Notes under the pieces: model-generated
What the model was told of the DNA's origin: nothing
What the model saw: the letters and a program-made list of their open reading frames with translations, nothing else
The model's database searches: none
Program-made: the position numbers and the translations under genes
In this document: piece after piece, positions 1 to 14,477 of the stretch
Numbering within the stretch: the first letter of the stretch is position 1
How the letters are laid out: each line of letters starts with the position of its first letter
From: Pelargonium cotyledonis
Taxonomy: Eukaryota; Streptophyta; Magnoliopsida; Geraniales; Geraniaceae
Assembly (NCBI GenBank): GCA_036897625.1
Contig: JAYMTA010000313.1
Location: 1-31,613 of the forward strand
Reading direction: 5' to 3'
Length of the DNA: 31,613 bases

Positions 1-135
1 ATCTGGTGTCTTTGGTTTTTGGAGATTTTGTTTGGAGGGGGATAGGGCTTCGCCTGTCAGGGGTGAGGAAAGTTATATCATGATCTTTAGAGGAGGAATG
101 TGTAATAAATATAGTTAAAATGAGAGGTATGTGTA

Positions 136-262
136 TTTTTTTTTTTTTTATATTATCAGTTGAGGTGTAGACTACCTCTCCTCTAAATCTCCACTCCACC
201 CCACTCGACTCTAAAAATTGAACCCACGACTTCTCATAGAAAGCAGAGAAATACAGTCAAAG
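136..262 (-). mobile_element. SINE remnant (same family as the copy at 2468-2615)
   Basis: On the minus strand this reads as a tRNA-type B box (GTGGGTTCAATTTTTAG) followed by a GT/GGGG-rich body and a terminal poly(A), visible as the T run at 136-149. The segment GTCGTGGGTTC, the GGGGTGGAGTGG block and the later GAGAGGTAGTCTACAC block align with the better preserved copy at 2468-2615. The 5' part is diverged or truncated, and I could not identify a target duplication. Confidence 0.6.
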
Positions 263-436
263 ATGAAGAAGAAGATGAAGTAGAGGATTTCTAAGTTGGA
301 AACACATACATTTTAAGAATTGAAAGAACTACGGTGTATAATGTTGTTAAACCACCCCTAGTCTAGTTGGTAAATTTCAATGATGACATGGACAAGAGTA
401 GTATGTTGTCCGGAACTACCATTACAAAAAAAAATA

Positions 437-685
437 ATCCATCCGTTCCAAAATGAGTGTCATGTTTGTTTATATTTTATCTCAAAATAAGTGTTATGTT
501 TCTAGTTTTAAGCTATTATATTATTGATTTTCTCATATTACTCTTATCACTTATGCACATAAGCATATTTGCATATGATGTGTAAGTGAAAAAGTGAGAA
601 TAATATTAAAAACACACTAAATTATCTTATAATTCTTAATTTTTGCAAAAAATAAAAACAAGACACTTATTTTGGAACGAATGAG
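437..685. mobile_element. Stowaway-like (Tc1/mariner) MITE, copy A
   Basis: The element is about 249 bp and is bounded by TA on both sides. Its ends are inverted: ATCCATCCGTTCCAAAATGA on the left mirrors TCATTCGTTCCAAAATAAG read inward from the right, close to the CTCCGTCCCAAAATGAGTG type ends of plant Stowaway MITEs. The interior is AT-rich and non-coding and closely resembles the second copy at 17862-18118. It lies about 590 bp beyond the ValRS stop codon. Confidence 0.8.
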
Positions 686-1272
686 TATTTTTTTTAATAA
701 TAAAAAAATACAATCATCTTTTGCTTGACAACACTGCACAATCACCTTAAGATTACAAGCTCATATGGTTTAGGAATTTTATTTTGACAAGTATAAGAAA
801 ACAGCAATTACATGCACAACAATTCAAGTTAAAACAGAATTGGTTGGTTCACAAATCTGTAAGCTGTACATTCTTGCCCTAAGAAATGATTGCCAATAAA
901 ATTCCCAAGGAATGATTCAAGAGCTTAGTGTACCTATCAAAACGGACAATATCAGACAAGAAAAAGTAGGGAAGTACATTGCTATAAGCCTATATAATAT
1001 GCTTGGTGGCTATGATTGTGTACGAAACAAAAACTAGCTACCAAGCACTAGATACAAAAGTGCCAAGAATGAGTTTAATGCAACCCGAGATAAATGTAAT
1101 GTAATTCTTCAAGTCTTCGTGAGGGTATGTGCAACTCCTTGTAGAAATCGTCTCTGAATGATTAGCTGCCAAATGCTGATGAACTGTTATAGTTGTGAAG
1201 ATAAGTATTGTATTTGGTCTGACGGAGAGATTGATCCATGGAAATGGGGAAATTTGAGAAGACTGTTGAAGT
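686..1272 (-). other. 3' flank and probable 3' UTR of the ValRS gene
   Basis: No gene or recognisable repeat is visible here. Read on the ValRS strand, an AATAAA hexamer lies at 778-783, about 490 bp beyond the stop codon. That would be long for a plant 3' UTR, and nearer, less canonical signals may be used instead. The true cleavage site cannot be set from sequence. Confidence 0.3.
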
Positions 1273-4200
1273 CTATTTTGAGACCAAAGCAGTTGATTGG
1301 AGGAAAGCTAGGCGATTTTTGGTAAGAGTTAGTTTCTCTTCTACTTCTGCAGCCTTCTCTCTAACCCCACGCACTACATCTTCAGGAGCTTTCTCTACAA
1401 ACTGCAAGAGAGAAGAAATCAGATTTTTCAGACATGCAATCGTCCACATGCATCAACCACCATCACGCTTGTTAAATAATGAAGAAGGAAATGGCGCCAA
1501 TCAATTAACAAGCCATCACAATGATTGGCCACAGAATATTTTTTTGGTTCAAGTGATAGTAACATGCTTTCAGAGCCCATTTACATGGAACGGTGTCATG
1601 CTTTTTTAAATTCTTTCTGACAAATAATTTGTAACTGGACTAAAATGAAATGACTGTCCAAGCTTAATTGATTTTTTTTATTTTTTATTTTTGTAGCTAT
1701 GAAGCATGAATCAAGTAAAAAGATTTAATTCACTTGATGGATAATTAGACATGCCATTTTCAGGAGATCACAGTATAGCGAGAAATGGAAAACACTGTAA
1801 GTATGTGCATGTATAGAATGTAAAATGTATGAGTAAACAAAGTTCATACTTTTGGAGAGCTGAGGCGAGCTACAAGTCCATCATACTCTGTTTGCATCTT
1901 TGAAAGGCGTTTAGAAAGACGTTGGACTTCAGTAGAGATATCAACCATGTCTGCAAGAGGAAGATATGCCTCTAGCCCTTCACTAGCAACAAGGTGCACA
2001 GACTGATTTGCATCAACTGTGATGTCAGGGCATTCATTCACCAGAAATATATAAATAAGCAACATCACAAAACAATAGCAGAACACCAAATAATTATCCA
2101 AAATTCTTGGCCAAAAAGAAACATAATATACAACTAAACATGCCTGGTGGAGACTCTGTAAAGTGAACGTTCTGTAAATCTAGCCTGGAAAGAAGAGCTA
2201 AAACCTCCTTCTCTTTCTGCATCAAGCAAATTATCTATCGTCAATTTTCCAAATATATGCTCAGAATGCTACCATGAATTCATAAAGGCATGAAAAAATA
2301 GAAGTCTGTGGCATCTGCCTACTAATTTTTTTAGATTGGTCTGTAAGCATGACTTGACATGTAAAAGATTGTTGAAAATGGGGGCTTGACTTTACATAAA
2401 TACAGAACTTGAAATAAATAATAACACATCTAAAGTAATATTATACGATTTTCATATGCTATGGTAGGTCCCCTAGGGGATGGCGCAATGGTCAAGACTC
2501 ACATCTCCATTTAGGAGGTCGTGGGTTCTAATACCATTGCGTCGGGTGGGGTGGGGTGGGGTTTATAGGGGAGAGCTACCCCTATTGTGTAGCCCAACTA
2601 GTTAAAAAAAAAAAAATGCTATGGTAGTTTTTTTTCAAGGAATTAAATATTGGGTGAAGCTACTGACAGATCGACTCAAAGTACCACTTGCTTCATTTCT
2701 ACCATCCTAGCCATATTTCAAGTACAGGGCCATACATTGCATACTTAAATGGAAAATATCAAAGATTGGCCAAAACATGACATGATCAAGTTTCTTATAC
2801 AGCGGAACCACTGACACCATCCACCCTAAAGACAGCCCATAAAAATCATGTAGAAACTAGACACTTATTTGAGTTAATTGACGTCTGGATTTTGTATGTG
2901 AAGTCTTCTAGATTTTCATAGAATACAAATAGTACTAAAAGCAATCACATTCCTCTGTACACCTTGAAACATATCAATATTTTTAAACCATGATAGACGG
3001 TACCAGAATCAGACATTTCCCTTGCACGAATAACAACCAGTATTTCAATAGGTTTCAACTAGTATATCTAGCTGTCAACTGAAAACGACTCAGCCCTATT
3101 TGACACTCAAAAGTACACCAGCAATTAGATAACACTACAAATGGAATGCAACTTGTTGCAATTTTATTTTCTAGATGGATAATGTGAGCAGTCTCAAAGA
3201 TATAATTGGTCTTCAGGCTCATAGGATGGCCAAATCTAAGCAGATAACTTCATACCAATCCAGATCTGAATGTAGGATAGAATTTAATGCTTATTGGAGG
3301 TTTTGAGTTGAATGTAAGATGTGAAAGCATAATTTTGTTGAGCACCAAGCAAAACAAAGATTGAAGGGGAGCATGCTTGGAAAATTCAGTTAAAATTGAA
3401 AACATACAAACATACTTCTTGATAAGATATATGACTAAAAATGTGGACTGTACATACAGAGATGTATTGAACAACTTCTTCGCTTGCAACAATAGATGCA
3501 GATATACGCTTTGCTGGCTCAACAGAATATTCTGCTCGAGCATTTCGGATTGCCTTAGTCTGTATAATTGAAGAGTAAGATATTAATGACTAATTTATTT
3601 TCAAAAATAAAGGAGCCAAACATTTTATAAAGTAGCAGATTAAGTGTTGTAAACAAGTAATTACTCACCAAAGCTTGTAAATTTTCAAATTTTTTAATTG
3701 AATTGCTAAGCCTGGGAAGTGAAGTCTCTGGCCACGAAGATACCATAAGAGCTTCTTTCCTCTTGGGGAGTGCCTGTGTGTTAGAAGTCACATAATGCAG
3801 TCATTTGATCAAAGGCCAAATGAATATATTTTACTGTTATTTAGTTGACGAATCTAATGGAATCTCTCCAAAACAATATATAGACAAAGAACGAATTATA
3901 GTAGCAACTGAAAAAAATTACTACTTGCCACATTCAAAACAGTGCTGAAATACTAGAAACCAATACCTGCCACAGTTCCTCAGTCACAAATGGCATGAAT
4001 GGATGCAGCAATTTCAGTATGTTTTCAAAGACATACAGAAGAACTGCCTGTGAAACTGAAGCAACAGAATGATCTCCTGACTGATAAAGGCGAGCTTTAC
4101 TAGCTTCAATATACCTGCCAAAATTTGGAAAGCATTCACCAATAGGGAGGGTGAGTTTTAGGAAATTCAAAGAAAACACTGAATTTGCATTAGTTTTCAA

Positions 4201-7200
4201 AGCAGTTTTTTTTTTTTGAGATAAGCAACGGCCTAAAGGGGTATATATACAAGGAACCAATAGTGTTCAGGAAAGAGACTATGTCTCTTAACCCTACCCT
4301 AGAGCTTTTGGCACCTTTTTGTACCGAAGTGCTCTCTTATACCACCGCCACCAAAGATGTATTGAGTGGGGATTGATCCTGAGACCTCCTCCCACTCACA
4401 CAGCTGGATTAACCAAAGCAGTTACATTACAAACTTAAATCAAGAAGCAAAAACTTCATCAGTAGGTTGTATGTATACTCTTACGTATTTCATTACTTTC
4501 CTAGTACAATTAGGTCATTACAGTACTATGGTGGTCAGAAGCTGGATATGCAATGGACTGGCCCTTGATAGTATTAAGATATCTTTAATGTTCCCAAAAT
4601 GATGAGAGTAAAGCAGCATTAAGCTAGCTAAAAGATCCACTTTTATCAACCAGTTTCTTTTTTCAAGTCTCAAATCTTTTGATTTTCTATAAGAAGTTGT
4701 ATATAAATGATGCATTTATATTAGCTTGACAATTATTCAAGTGGCAATAAACTTTACATTCTTTCAATAGGGAGAACTTACGAAGAACTATGGCTCTTTT
4801 ATTAGTTTCTTTGACCAGCAATTTGTTCGTTGCTGAAGAATGTTATGTACATGATAAAAAGACGAACTTGTCAATTAAAATTACTTCTAACCATTTGAAC
4901 ATACCAATCAGCAAAATCACCCCAGAAGAAATCATATATTTCTCTTCCAACATCTCCAAAGTAATACTTGTCATAGCTTGTAGTGACTGTGTCGATAAGC
5001 AAATGAAGTTTTGATACCTGATTTTGACAAAGTTGACGTGCAAGTTAAAAGACCATTTGAGAAACCAATACAAAAAGTGTAATATAACAGTCGACTTACC
5101 ACCCAACACTCTGGTAAAGGTAGAGTCAGTAGATGCTCCTCTTTGTCAAACTGAAAAACGATTATTTGCTTAAGTTAACAGAGCAGGCTTGAACCAAACT
5201 AAACAAAGTTTTGACTACAATAAAGGTTGACAGATTGAGTAAATGCAATTACTTCTTTTTTAAGTTTGAAGTTCATAACTCTTATCTTTTTTATCTAGCA
5301 ATATTCAAACCTAGGACACACAAAAATAATCCTTTACAAATGAATTGTGTTTGCAGTCTGATGCTCGTTCACTATGCAGACATTTCATTCTTAAGATAGA
5401 ATCTCAATTTTATGGAGAAGATGTGTATTAACATGGATGAAAGTTCTAAGTATTTGAGTGGTATATGTTCTAAAGTCCCGAATGGGGAAAAAGCTGATTA
5501 AACGTGAGACGCATGTTGTGTATTAACATGGATGAAAGTTCTAAGTCTTTGAGTGGTCTATGTTCTAAAGTCCCGAATGGGCAAAGCTGATTAAACATAA
5601 GACGCAGCATGATCTTTCAACTCAGTGAGGTCATGTTAGATCTTAATATGAAGATTTGACTTGCTTAAAGATAAAAATGGAGCATTGTAATTGCCTGGCA
5701 TGAAACTTTTTACATAGATAGTGTGGAAAGCTTATTAATTAGTATTACTTTTGCTAATTCACAATTATTCTTTCTGCAGCAATAAAGCATATGCAATATA
5801 TTCTATGTTTTAAGCAGACAGAAACTTTACTCTGTATGACAGAAAGGATAACTAAGTATCAATTGAAAAAATATAAACTGAATTAAGGATTAAGGACAAT
5901 ATTTGTTGCAAATAAACTACTTGATCACATTTTCTCTATACAAGTAAACTTGTTAGAGGATAAAATATCGTAAAACTACAACCAAGTTTTATTTGAGGCA
6001 GAGGCAGAAGTAAGAAACACGTAAGATCTGTGCATCAAGCCTTTACATTTTACAAGAATACAACTCCCATCTTTTTTAGACAAACTATTCATAATAGCAC
6101 GGCGGCATGGAGGTTTGGAACACATGTGATCTAACCCCACTTCATCAACCTGAGAAACAAAAGTAAACATACCTCGTAAGCCAGTATAGCTTCCCAAGCA
6201 GATACATCACTCTGACTAGGAAAATTCTGCAACACAAACTTGCCAGCATTCCAAAGTTTGTTAGTGAAGGCCTTGTTGGAGGCCAATCTCTCAGTGGATA
6301 AATTGAGATCCTGGAAGAAAACAATGTGTGAAATTAGTATAAAATGCAACATCTAGCACAGATAAAACCACTTATGAAAAACAGCCTGCCTACTACAAAT
6401 AGCCTCACAATATTCAAATGTTGAAAGATTTAAACACAAGACAAACCTGACCAGCAGTTCCTAGAGCAACTGAGAATCGTAACGCATCAGTGCCAAACTC
6501 CTTGATTGTATCAAGAGGATCTATTACATTTCCCAATGATTTAGACATTTTCCGCCCCTGAAACAATTAGTAGATAATATGATTTGTGGGAAGAGAACTC
6601 ATGCTTGAGTTATGAAGTAACTGAAACACACACATAACAGAGAAGGTAGACAATAGTTGTTATTAGTGAACCATGGTAAGTTGGTTCTATTACAGAACTT
6701 GATCAGTAATATGTTCTTGATTATACTCATATTGTAAGAGAAAGCCAATGCAATTTATCTTGGTTCCATTAAGGTAAACCTTCCTAGCCATTTCAATATA
6801 CAAGAATGTACACACAAACACATGTTGAAATATATGCCTCCCATGAACTCGCAAACAGTATGCAACCTCTAGGGAAATGAGTTTTGCCATGTTTGACGCT
6901 AACAGTTCGTTTAGACTGAGGCAACTGGGAAGTGAAATTCTAAACAATGAGACACCATGTTTTGCACAAAAACTTGAATTTAAAGAAATGATGTGGAAGG
7001 ATACTGATTATTGAGGAACCAACATCCATTTTGCCTCAATATAATATGAAATAGAATTCAGTGACTTCTTATCCAAAACTATAAGAGAATGCTACCAGAC
7101 ATCAAGATGTAAACATGAGTTACGAACAATAACTTTCATAAACACTTAGAGATTGTAACAACACAAAATGAGACAAGGAAAAAATGTCAATTGAGTTACA

Positions 7201-10200
7201 TCTATAAGTATAAATACACATAGTCAAGTAATATAAGAATCCCAGAAAGATAAAAAGCAACCTCCGAAAAGGTAACCTCAAACTGCTTAGTTCATTACAC
7301 AAGAGTGCTGCTCAGTACAATCTAAAGAATCATAGCAACTCTACCAGTACATTTTACTCACCTGTGAGTCACGGATGAGTCCGTGAAGATAAATATTTGA
7401 AAATGGAGCAGTCCCTGTGAACTCAATTCCCATCATGACCATCCTTGCTACCCAAAAGAACAATATATCATGCCTGTCTAAACAGAAAGTAGATTAACAA
7501 ACTAAAGTAATAAGAAGGATTGCTATTACTATTTAAAAAAAAAAATTTGAAATCATGCAGTGCTCACAGCAACCATTCACATAAGAAGCTAAATCTCCCT
7601 TTGTATTGACATTTACATGTCCAATCCTATCTGAAATACTAGCATAAGTTGATAACTTGCAGGTATTATTTACTGTATATGTATTTCAATAACATAAATG
7701 CATGACATGATTTAGAAAAAAGAAGCACATACCCAGTTTCAAGCATTGTTGTTGGATAAAAGTGTTTGTAATCCTCTGCTGACACATCTGGCCATCCGAG
7801 TGTACTGAAAGGCCACAGTGCACTGAAGAGAAAAGTGACTAAGGTAAATTTAGTAGCTCATTTGAAATTCTAACATTGTAGAAGTTTAATTTATGGCAAC
7901 ATTGAGCAAGTATTTGTGGGTAAACCCCCATACACAATGTGTATCAAAGCCTTGACACATAGTCATTGAGGAACAACTGTGTAACTTTAAGTGAATTACG
8001 AGCTAAGGAACCTCAGTTCTCCAAGTCACATTCCAAAATTATGTAACTGAGAATTTAGAATCAACCAGAAAGTGAACTATCACATTAATATTCTATTACT
8101 TGTTCTTATTGCAATCTATCCTCAAAATATAGAACGAAGACTCTCTTTCAACAAAAAAAGCTTGGGAACTTTGGATCATACAAAACTTTAACAGTTAGGA
8201 AGTTCAACCATAGTCCAGGTGAATTTCCAGAATCTCAGCAGGAATACAATTATATATTATTATTATTCATTTTCTTTTTTCTTTCTTTTTGAGGGTGTGA
8301 GAAAAGCACAGTTTTGGTAATTCATTTTGGTTTAAGAACAGATGTGTAGAAACTTGTACCATTCATAGCAGACAACTCAAAGTATTACTGCAGAGATGAA
8401 TACCATAGGTTTTCTTAAAATATAAGCATCCATTTTCGGAATAGCTACTCATTACTTTTTAACATTTTTCATCAAATAATGGTAACTTAAATGTGATCAA
8501 AAGTTTCAAGCTATAAGATCTTTGGAAATCTTTTCATACTGAACGTACAACTTCTATTATTTTTCTGATATTTTTGAAATAACAGGTAAATATCAATTGT
8601 GGAGTATGTTCAACAGAATTCGTATGAGTCCAGAGACCAGCATCATTAATGCATTTAGTATATGAAGAACAGGAATGACAAAGCAGTTTGAACTCTATGC
8701 CCACAAAACAGCGTTCCTGATTTCATGGTCACCCAAATCAATCGGGCCACTAGTTAAGGAAACAGACTCCGCTTGCAAGGGACTAAGCTCATATCATGTA
8801 AACATTGGCAGTCTAACAGTGAGATTATTATATTAAATATTTCAATGAAAACCTGTTTTCAGATGTAGGCCAAATCCAGGAGGAAATTTACATCAACCTA
8901 AAAACTTCTCCTAATCATTATGTAAACTCATATAGTAATACAATTAGAATCTTCAAGTAAATGGGTTAGTAAGTGTCATCAACAAACCTTGAAAACCAAG
9001 TGTCAAGAACATCTGGATCCTGGTATATTTCTACATTCTTTCCATACTTCTTATAAGCTTTCTCGAGAGCTTCATCAGCACTCCTAGCAACTATATATTC
9101 TTCTTCACAGTCTTTCCCCACAATGTACCAAACAGGAATGCGATGTCCCCACCATAGTTGTCTACTAATACACCAATCCTTAATGTTTGATAGCCAGTGA
9201 TTATAAATCTGTAAGGAATGTAAAGCATAAGCATGGCAAACATCTGATGTAAGATGTCAGTAGTAACAATTACAGATGAAATATTGATTAAACCCATTCC
9301 ATTAGAGATCCAGATTGCATATGTTTGTAAGTACAAAAATCCAATCAAACGTGTACTGAATAATATCTGAGAGGCTATGGTTAAATGCTGATTACACATT
9401 CAAATTTTGAAACTAAGTAGAGAAAAGCACCATGTTTAATTGACATACCTTCTCAAATCTTTCAGGTATAATCTTCACTTCTCCTTCTTTAACAGCACGA
9501 AGGGCCTTCTCAGCCAGGGGCTCCATAGTTACAAACCACTGCTTACTAATTAGTGGCTCTATGATCTGATAACATGCAATAAAAATATTGAAATGAAACA
9601 ATATCAGAACAAATTCCAGAGGAAGAGGCATCCATTCTCCTCCACTATATTCTAAAAGATTCAAGAGTATGAGTTAAGAAACATTAACACACCTCTCCAC
9701 CACGCTGTGACCTTGGAACTCTCAAAGTGTGGGGTTCCTTTTTTACAGCTAAGCCTGTCTCTTCAAGATCTGACCATAATTTTTTTCGTGCCTCAAACCG
9801 ATCAAGGCCACTAGCATTGCAACCACATTCCTATTTGTTAGGTCTAACCAGAATAGGAATTATTCCCAAGAATAAAGAATTATAAACATAAATCAATCCA
9901 TTGCTTTACCAGAACAGTCCAGCAACATCGTTAAGCGTCCCATCTTTGTTCATCACATTGAGGATTGGGAGACCCAGCTTTCTAGCAAGAAGATAATCAT
10001 TATGATCATGTCCGGGACTAATCTTCAACACACCAGTTCCAAAGTCTTTATCCACATACTACCACAACAGAAATATTTAGTGAATAATGATGCCCAGAAC
10101 AGCAACTGAAATTGAGGAATAAACAATTGTAGAAAAACAAATGAATGAGATATCAAGTATAACAAAATTAATGAAAATTGTCGATTTCAGCTTTTTCAGT

Positions 10201-13200
10201 AGGTGTAAGAAGGGAATAAAAAATGAGATGGTGGTTTTTGAGCTCGCAGGAGAACCGAAAATGTAGGCATTGCACTTCCGAGCATTCTAATGGAGAAAAA
10301 TAAGTCATCAAAGCCAATGATGACAAGACGACCTTACCCTATTGTTAAAATATGATATGATGATTATTCGAGTTTTTAGCTTCATGAATAATAAACATTG
10401 CATGTTTCACAAGTCTTTAATGCTTACATGATGGATGTTTTACCTTGTCAGCAATAATGGGGACGTGGCGGCCATATGTCATGGGCACAATTGCCATCTT
10501 ACCAATATACTTGGAATAACGATCATCCTGTGTAACAACAACCAACCACGGTATTATTATAAATCATTTAAGTAAAACTTTCTCCGACCCTCGTGCTGCT
10601 GGCCAAGAAATGGGCGAAACTCAGAAACAAAAAAAAAAGGTTAATAGATAAATTCTATGTGCAAGATTTGAAAAGGTATTCATCCTATTAGTTTACAACA
10701 ATTATAAATCAGTTAAGTAAAACTTTCTCCAACCCTCGTGCTGCTGGCCAAGAAATGGCCGAAAGTCAGAAACAAACAAAAAAGGTTACCGCAACTAAGC
10801 CATGAAATAAAAGACTCAACATCTTCTAAACCTTCAAAATGAACTAGGGAAAATTAAGACTGAAAGGAACATAATGGCTTTGAGCCCTGGATACAATCCA
10901 CTTCAACTAGGCAACTAATCAAAAAACACAAGGAAACATTAAAGGATAAAAGCACTTAAGCAATTAATATCAAGCCTTTCCCTGTACATAAGAACACATA
11001 CATTCAAATTAGATGGAAAAGGATATAAAGTTAACTATATCTTGGTTGCGTGCACTAAGAGTGGCATTCACAAAGTTTTTCCCTTGCTCCCACAGACAGA
11101 TAGGTGAAGAACCCAAATATGTCAGCATATAAAAACAAGGAATAAAACTCAATTTAGTCCTTGACTTTTGCCTTTGGACCCAAACAGGTCCCTCAACTTT
11201 CATATTTGGACCCAAATTGATCCTTGCCATTAACACTGTTAACTTATCCGTTGAAAATGATGACGTGACAAATTATAATATTTTAAAAAATCAAATAATT
11301 GTTGACATGAAGACATCCACTTGTCAAAATAGGTGAGGTTAAGATTTCTGAACCAACCAATCCACCTCTTGACACATGTGCCATAAATATTTTTTAACGG
11401 AAAAAAAATGTAATAGACTTCTCATTATGTGACACGTGGCATTTATAAATTATTTTTAAAAAATAAATAAATAAAAATAAAATTGTATCACCAATCATCT
11501 TGTCACATGGTGCTTAAGTATTATTTTTCATTAAATAAGTGTCATGTAAGTGACTGTTAATTTAGATTTTTATTATATTAATTTTTTTGCCACAAGCATT
11601 TTTAACGGGCAAAGTTAACGGACGTTGACGGAAAGGGCCAATTTGGGTCCAAGTACCAAATTTCAAGGACTATTTTGGGGTAAATAATGTTCAAGAACTA
11701 AATTGGATCCATATACGAAAGTTCAGGGACCAATTGAGTTTTTTTCCTAAAAACAAATAACTTCTAAGTAACTGACATAACAAAGTTTGGAACACAGGTA
11801 ACAACCTGAGGATTCACTGCAACAGCTACATCAGCAAATAAAGTCTCGGGCCGTGTTGTTGCTATTGTCAAATAGTCACTCCTTCAAGTTGAAGACATTG
11901 GAAAATCAACAATCATACTTTCGCAACCCTTATCAAGCTGAAGGAACTTATAACAGATATATTAAATTAAGCCTACACGAATGACAACACACAAGCAAAA
12001 GTTCACGTGATTTGTGGATTCACCTACACATCAAGTTGTGTCCAATATGCTTTCATTAAAAATGCTTTTAATGCCTACAATAACAGCTTTTACAATTGTA
12101 TTCCACTATTAATGGTTAAAAGAAAAAGAAGGCATCATCCTTTCATTATGAAGGTGAGAATTACAACAAATATGGCTAAAATCCTTTAGCCAACTATAGT
12201 ACTACGGTATTTAAAATTTTCAAACAAAATAACATTATATTTGTCAAAGCCTAACCATGCCAGATTAGAATAATAAGGCATCACAAGGAAGTAGGAACAT
12301 TGCAACAAAATAAATGATACTTTCCAGGATACCAAAATTGCATGCTAAGAATAATAAGCATATACTTCTAAAAAGTACATTAAAAATAAATATAAAAAAT
12401 AAAAAAAGACTAAGTACAATCTAGTTATGCACTGACAAGGAATGATATCACATCGTAATATACCTGGAACCTCCAGCAACACGATACTTGATATAATATA
12501 GGGTACCAGGCTCTTCAGAATATTCTACTTCCTTAGAAACAACACCAATAACAAAGTGCCATCTCAACAGTTAAGATTTCAACAAAGACATGATAGAGTT
12601 AAACCCACATGAAGCCAAAAGTACATTACCAAATCTGAAACTGCAGTCTGCAGATTAGGAGACCAGTTAACTAAATAAGACCCTGAAAGAAATATTAGTT
12701 CACTTCAGTCATTATCACGCTTGGATATCATAAACAGTAAACTGCTTCAACATCTTATATTTGCAAGGGAAGTGACAGTTCTAAAAACAGAATATAATGA
12801 AAACAAAAAAGTGTGGAAGGACAAAAAATGAAGTTATTATGGGATGCTGGATTACGAGTTTGAGTTTGTTAAGAGGCCAAAAATGCATCAAGGCTTCGGC
12901 AACACCAGTTAGGTAATGCACACAGAAGTTTGAAGTACCACAAAAAGAATACTCAATTTCTGCTACTGCTCATTACAAAAGAAAATTAGTTGTTATTAAA
13001 AAAAAGAAAAAGAATTACAGAGTTGGCAAAGCTGGCAAAGCTGGCCTTTTAGATATTACTGTATAGCCTTCAAATTACATGTCAAGTTCCTAGATATATG
13101 AGATATTGGGAATAGTGTACAATGGAATATAGCTAACCTTGATATATTAAACCTTTCTCATGAAGCCTGACAAATGCCTCAATTACAGCCCCTGCAAAAG

Positions 13201-14445
13201 GTAAAATGCATTGTGTCAGAACATTAAACAGTACAAGATCCAAACCTGTTATTACATTCCTAGAAGAGAAAAACAATAAGGATTAGATCTGCAATAATTG
13301 AATGCTACCATGTTATTCAACAGATACTGTCTTACTAGTGAATCAATAACAACATCAATGGTCATTTCAATTTATACAAGATAGAAAACTGTCTTACGAC
13401 TTAGCTGCTCATCAAGGGTGAAATGTTCTCTAGTCCAATCACAAGAAGCGCCAAGTCTCTTAATCTGATTTGTAATGGTTCCACCATACCTGAAATTTTA
13501 AAATAGAAAAAAGGAAGAAGAAAAAAAAGGTAGAAGTAAAATAGATAAATAAATCAACTTACTGCAACCTAATAGGAAACAGCGCAATCTCCAACAATAA
13601 CATTTCACATAATGAAGCACAATGTATAAGCAGTAAATAATTGGGTAACTAATAATAGTTGTAAGCACAAGTAAAGATAATTAAATTTTGAAAAATGCTC
13701 AGAGCAAAAGTTCAATGATGTAAGGGAAGGGTGACTGTACTTCTCTTTCCACTCCCAAACACGTTTTGTGAATTCTTCCCTACTAAGATCAACCCGTTTA
13801 ATTCCTTCTGATGCAAGCATTTTCTCCACTACCAACTGAAGAAAAAGAATTATATGAGCTTCAACATGATATGCCAAGTAAAATATGATTTAACTTTATT
13901 ATAAACATGCACAACACTAAGCAGCATATACAAAACTAGTGTAAACTGTAAAGGCCCACGTTGGCATTTAAAAAAAAAAAAAAAAAATCATCCAATTCAC
14001 AGAACGGCGTGTGTATGAAAGAAGACTCAATGAAAACATGAATAAATTTAAGGCAGAGAAACCAAAAGGCAGCATCAGTATATTTCTAGGACAAACCTGA
14101 GTTGCAATACCAGCATGATCAGTTCCAGGAAGCCAAAGTGTAGGTCTTCCCTTCATTCTATGGTATCTAACCATGATATCCTAGCAATAGAAAACCATAA
14201 AAATAAGTATTGAAAGAAATATCATCACTGCAAAAGCTGGAAATCACATCAGCGGGATACAATGTGCCCAAACACCATCAAATAATTCACATTATTCTTA
14301 GTGATGCAAAATGAATAAGGAATTATCATCCTGTTGCTGTAAATTTGAATGACAGTGGATTGTTGTGCAGTAAGTAATTAAGAGATTTTGAAGATGGGTT
14401 GTCAAACTAGGATCAGATGCACAGAAAGATTTCATAATGCTGAGA

Positions 14446-14477
<32 letters not shown>

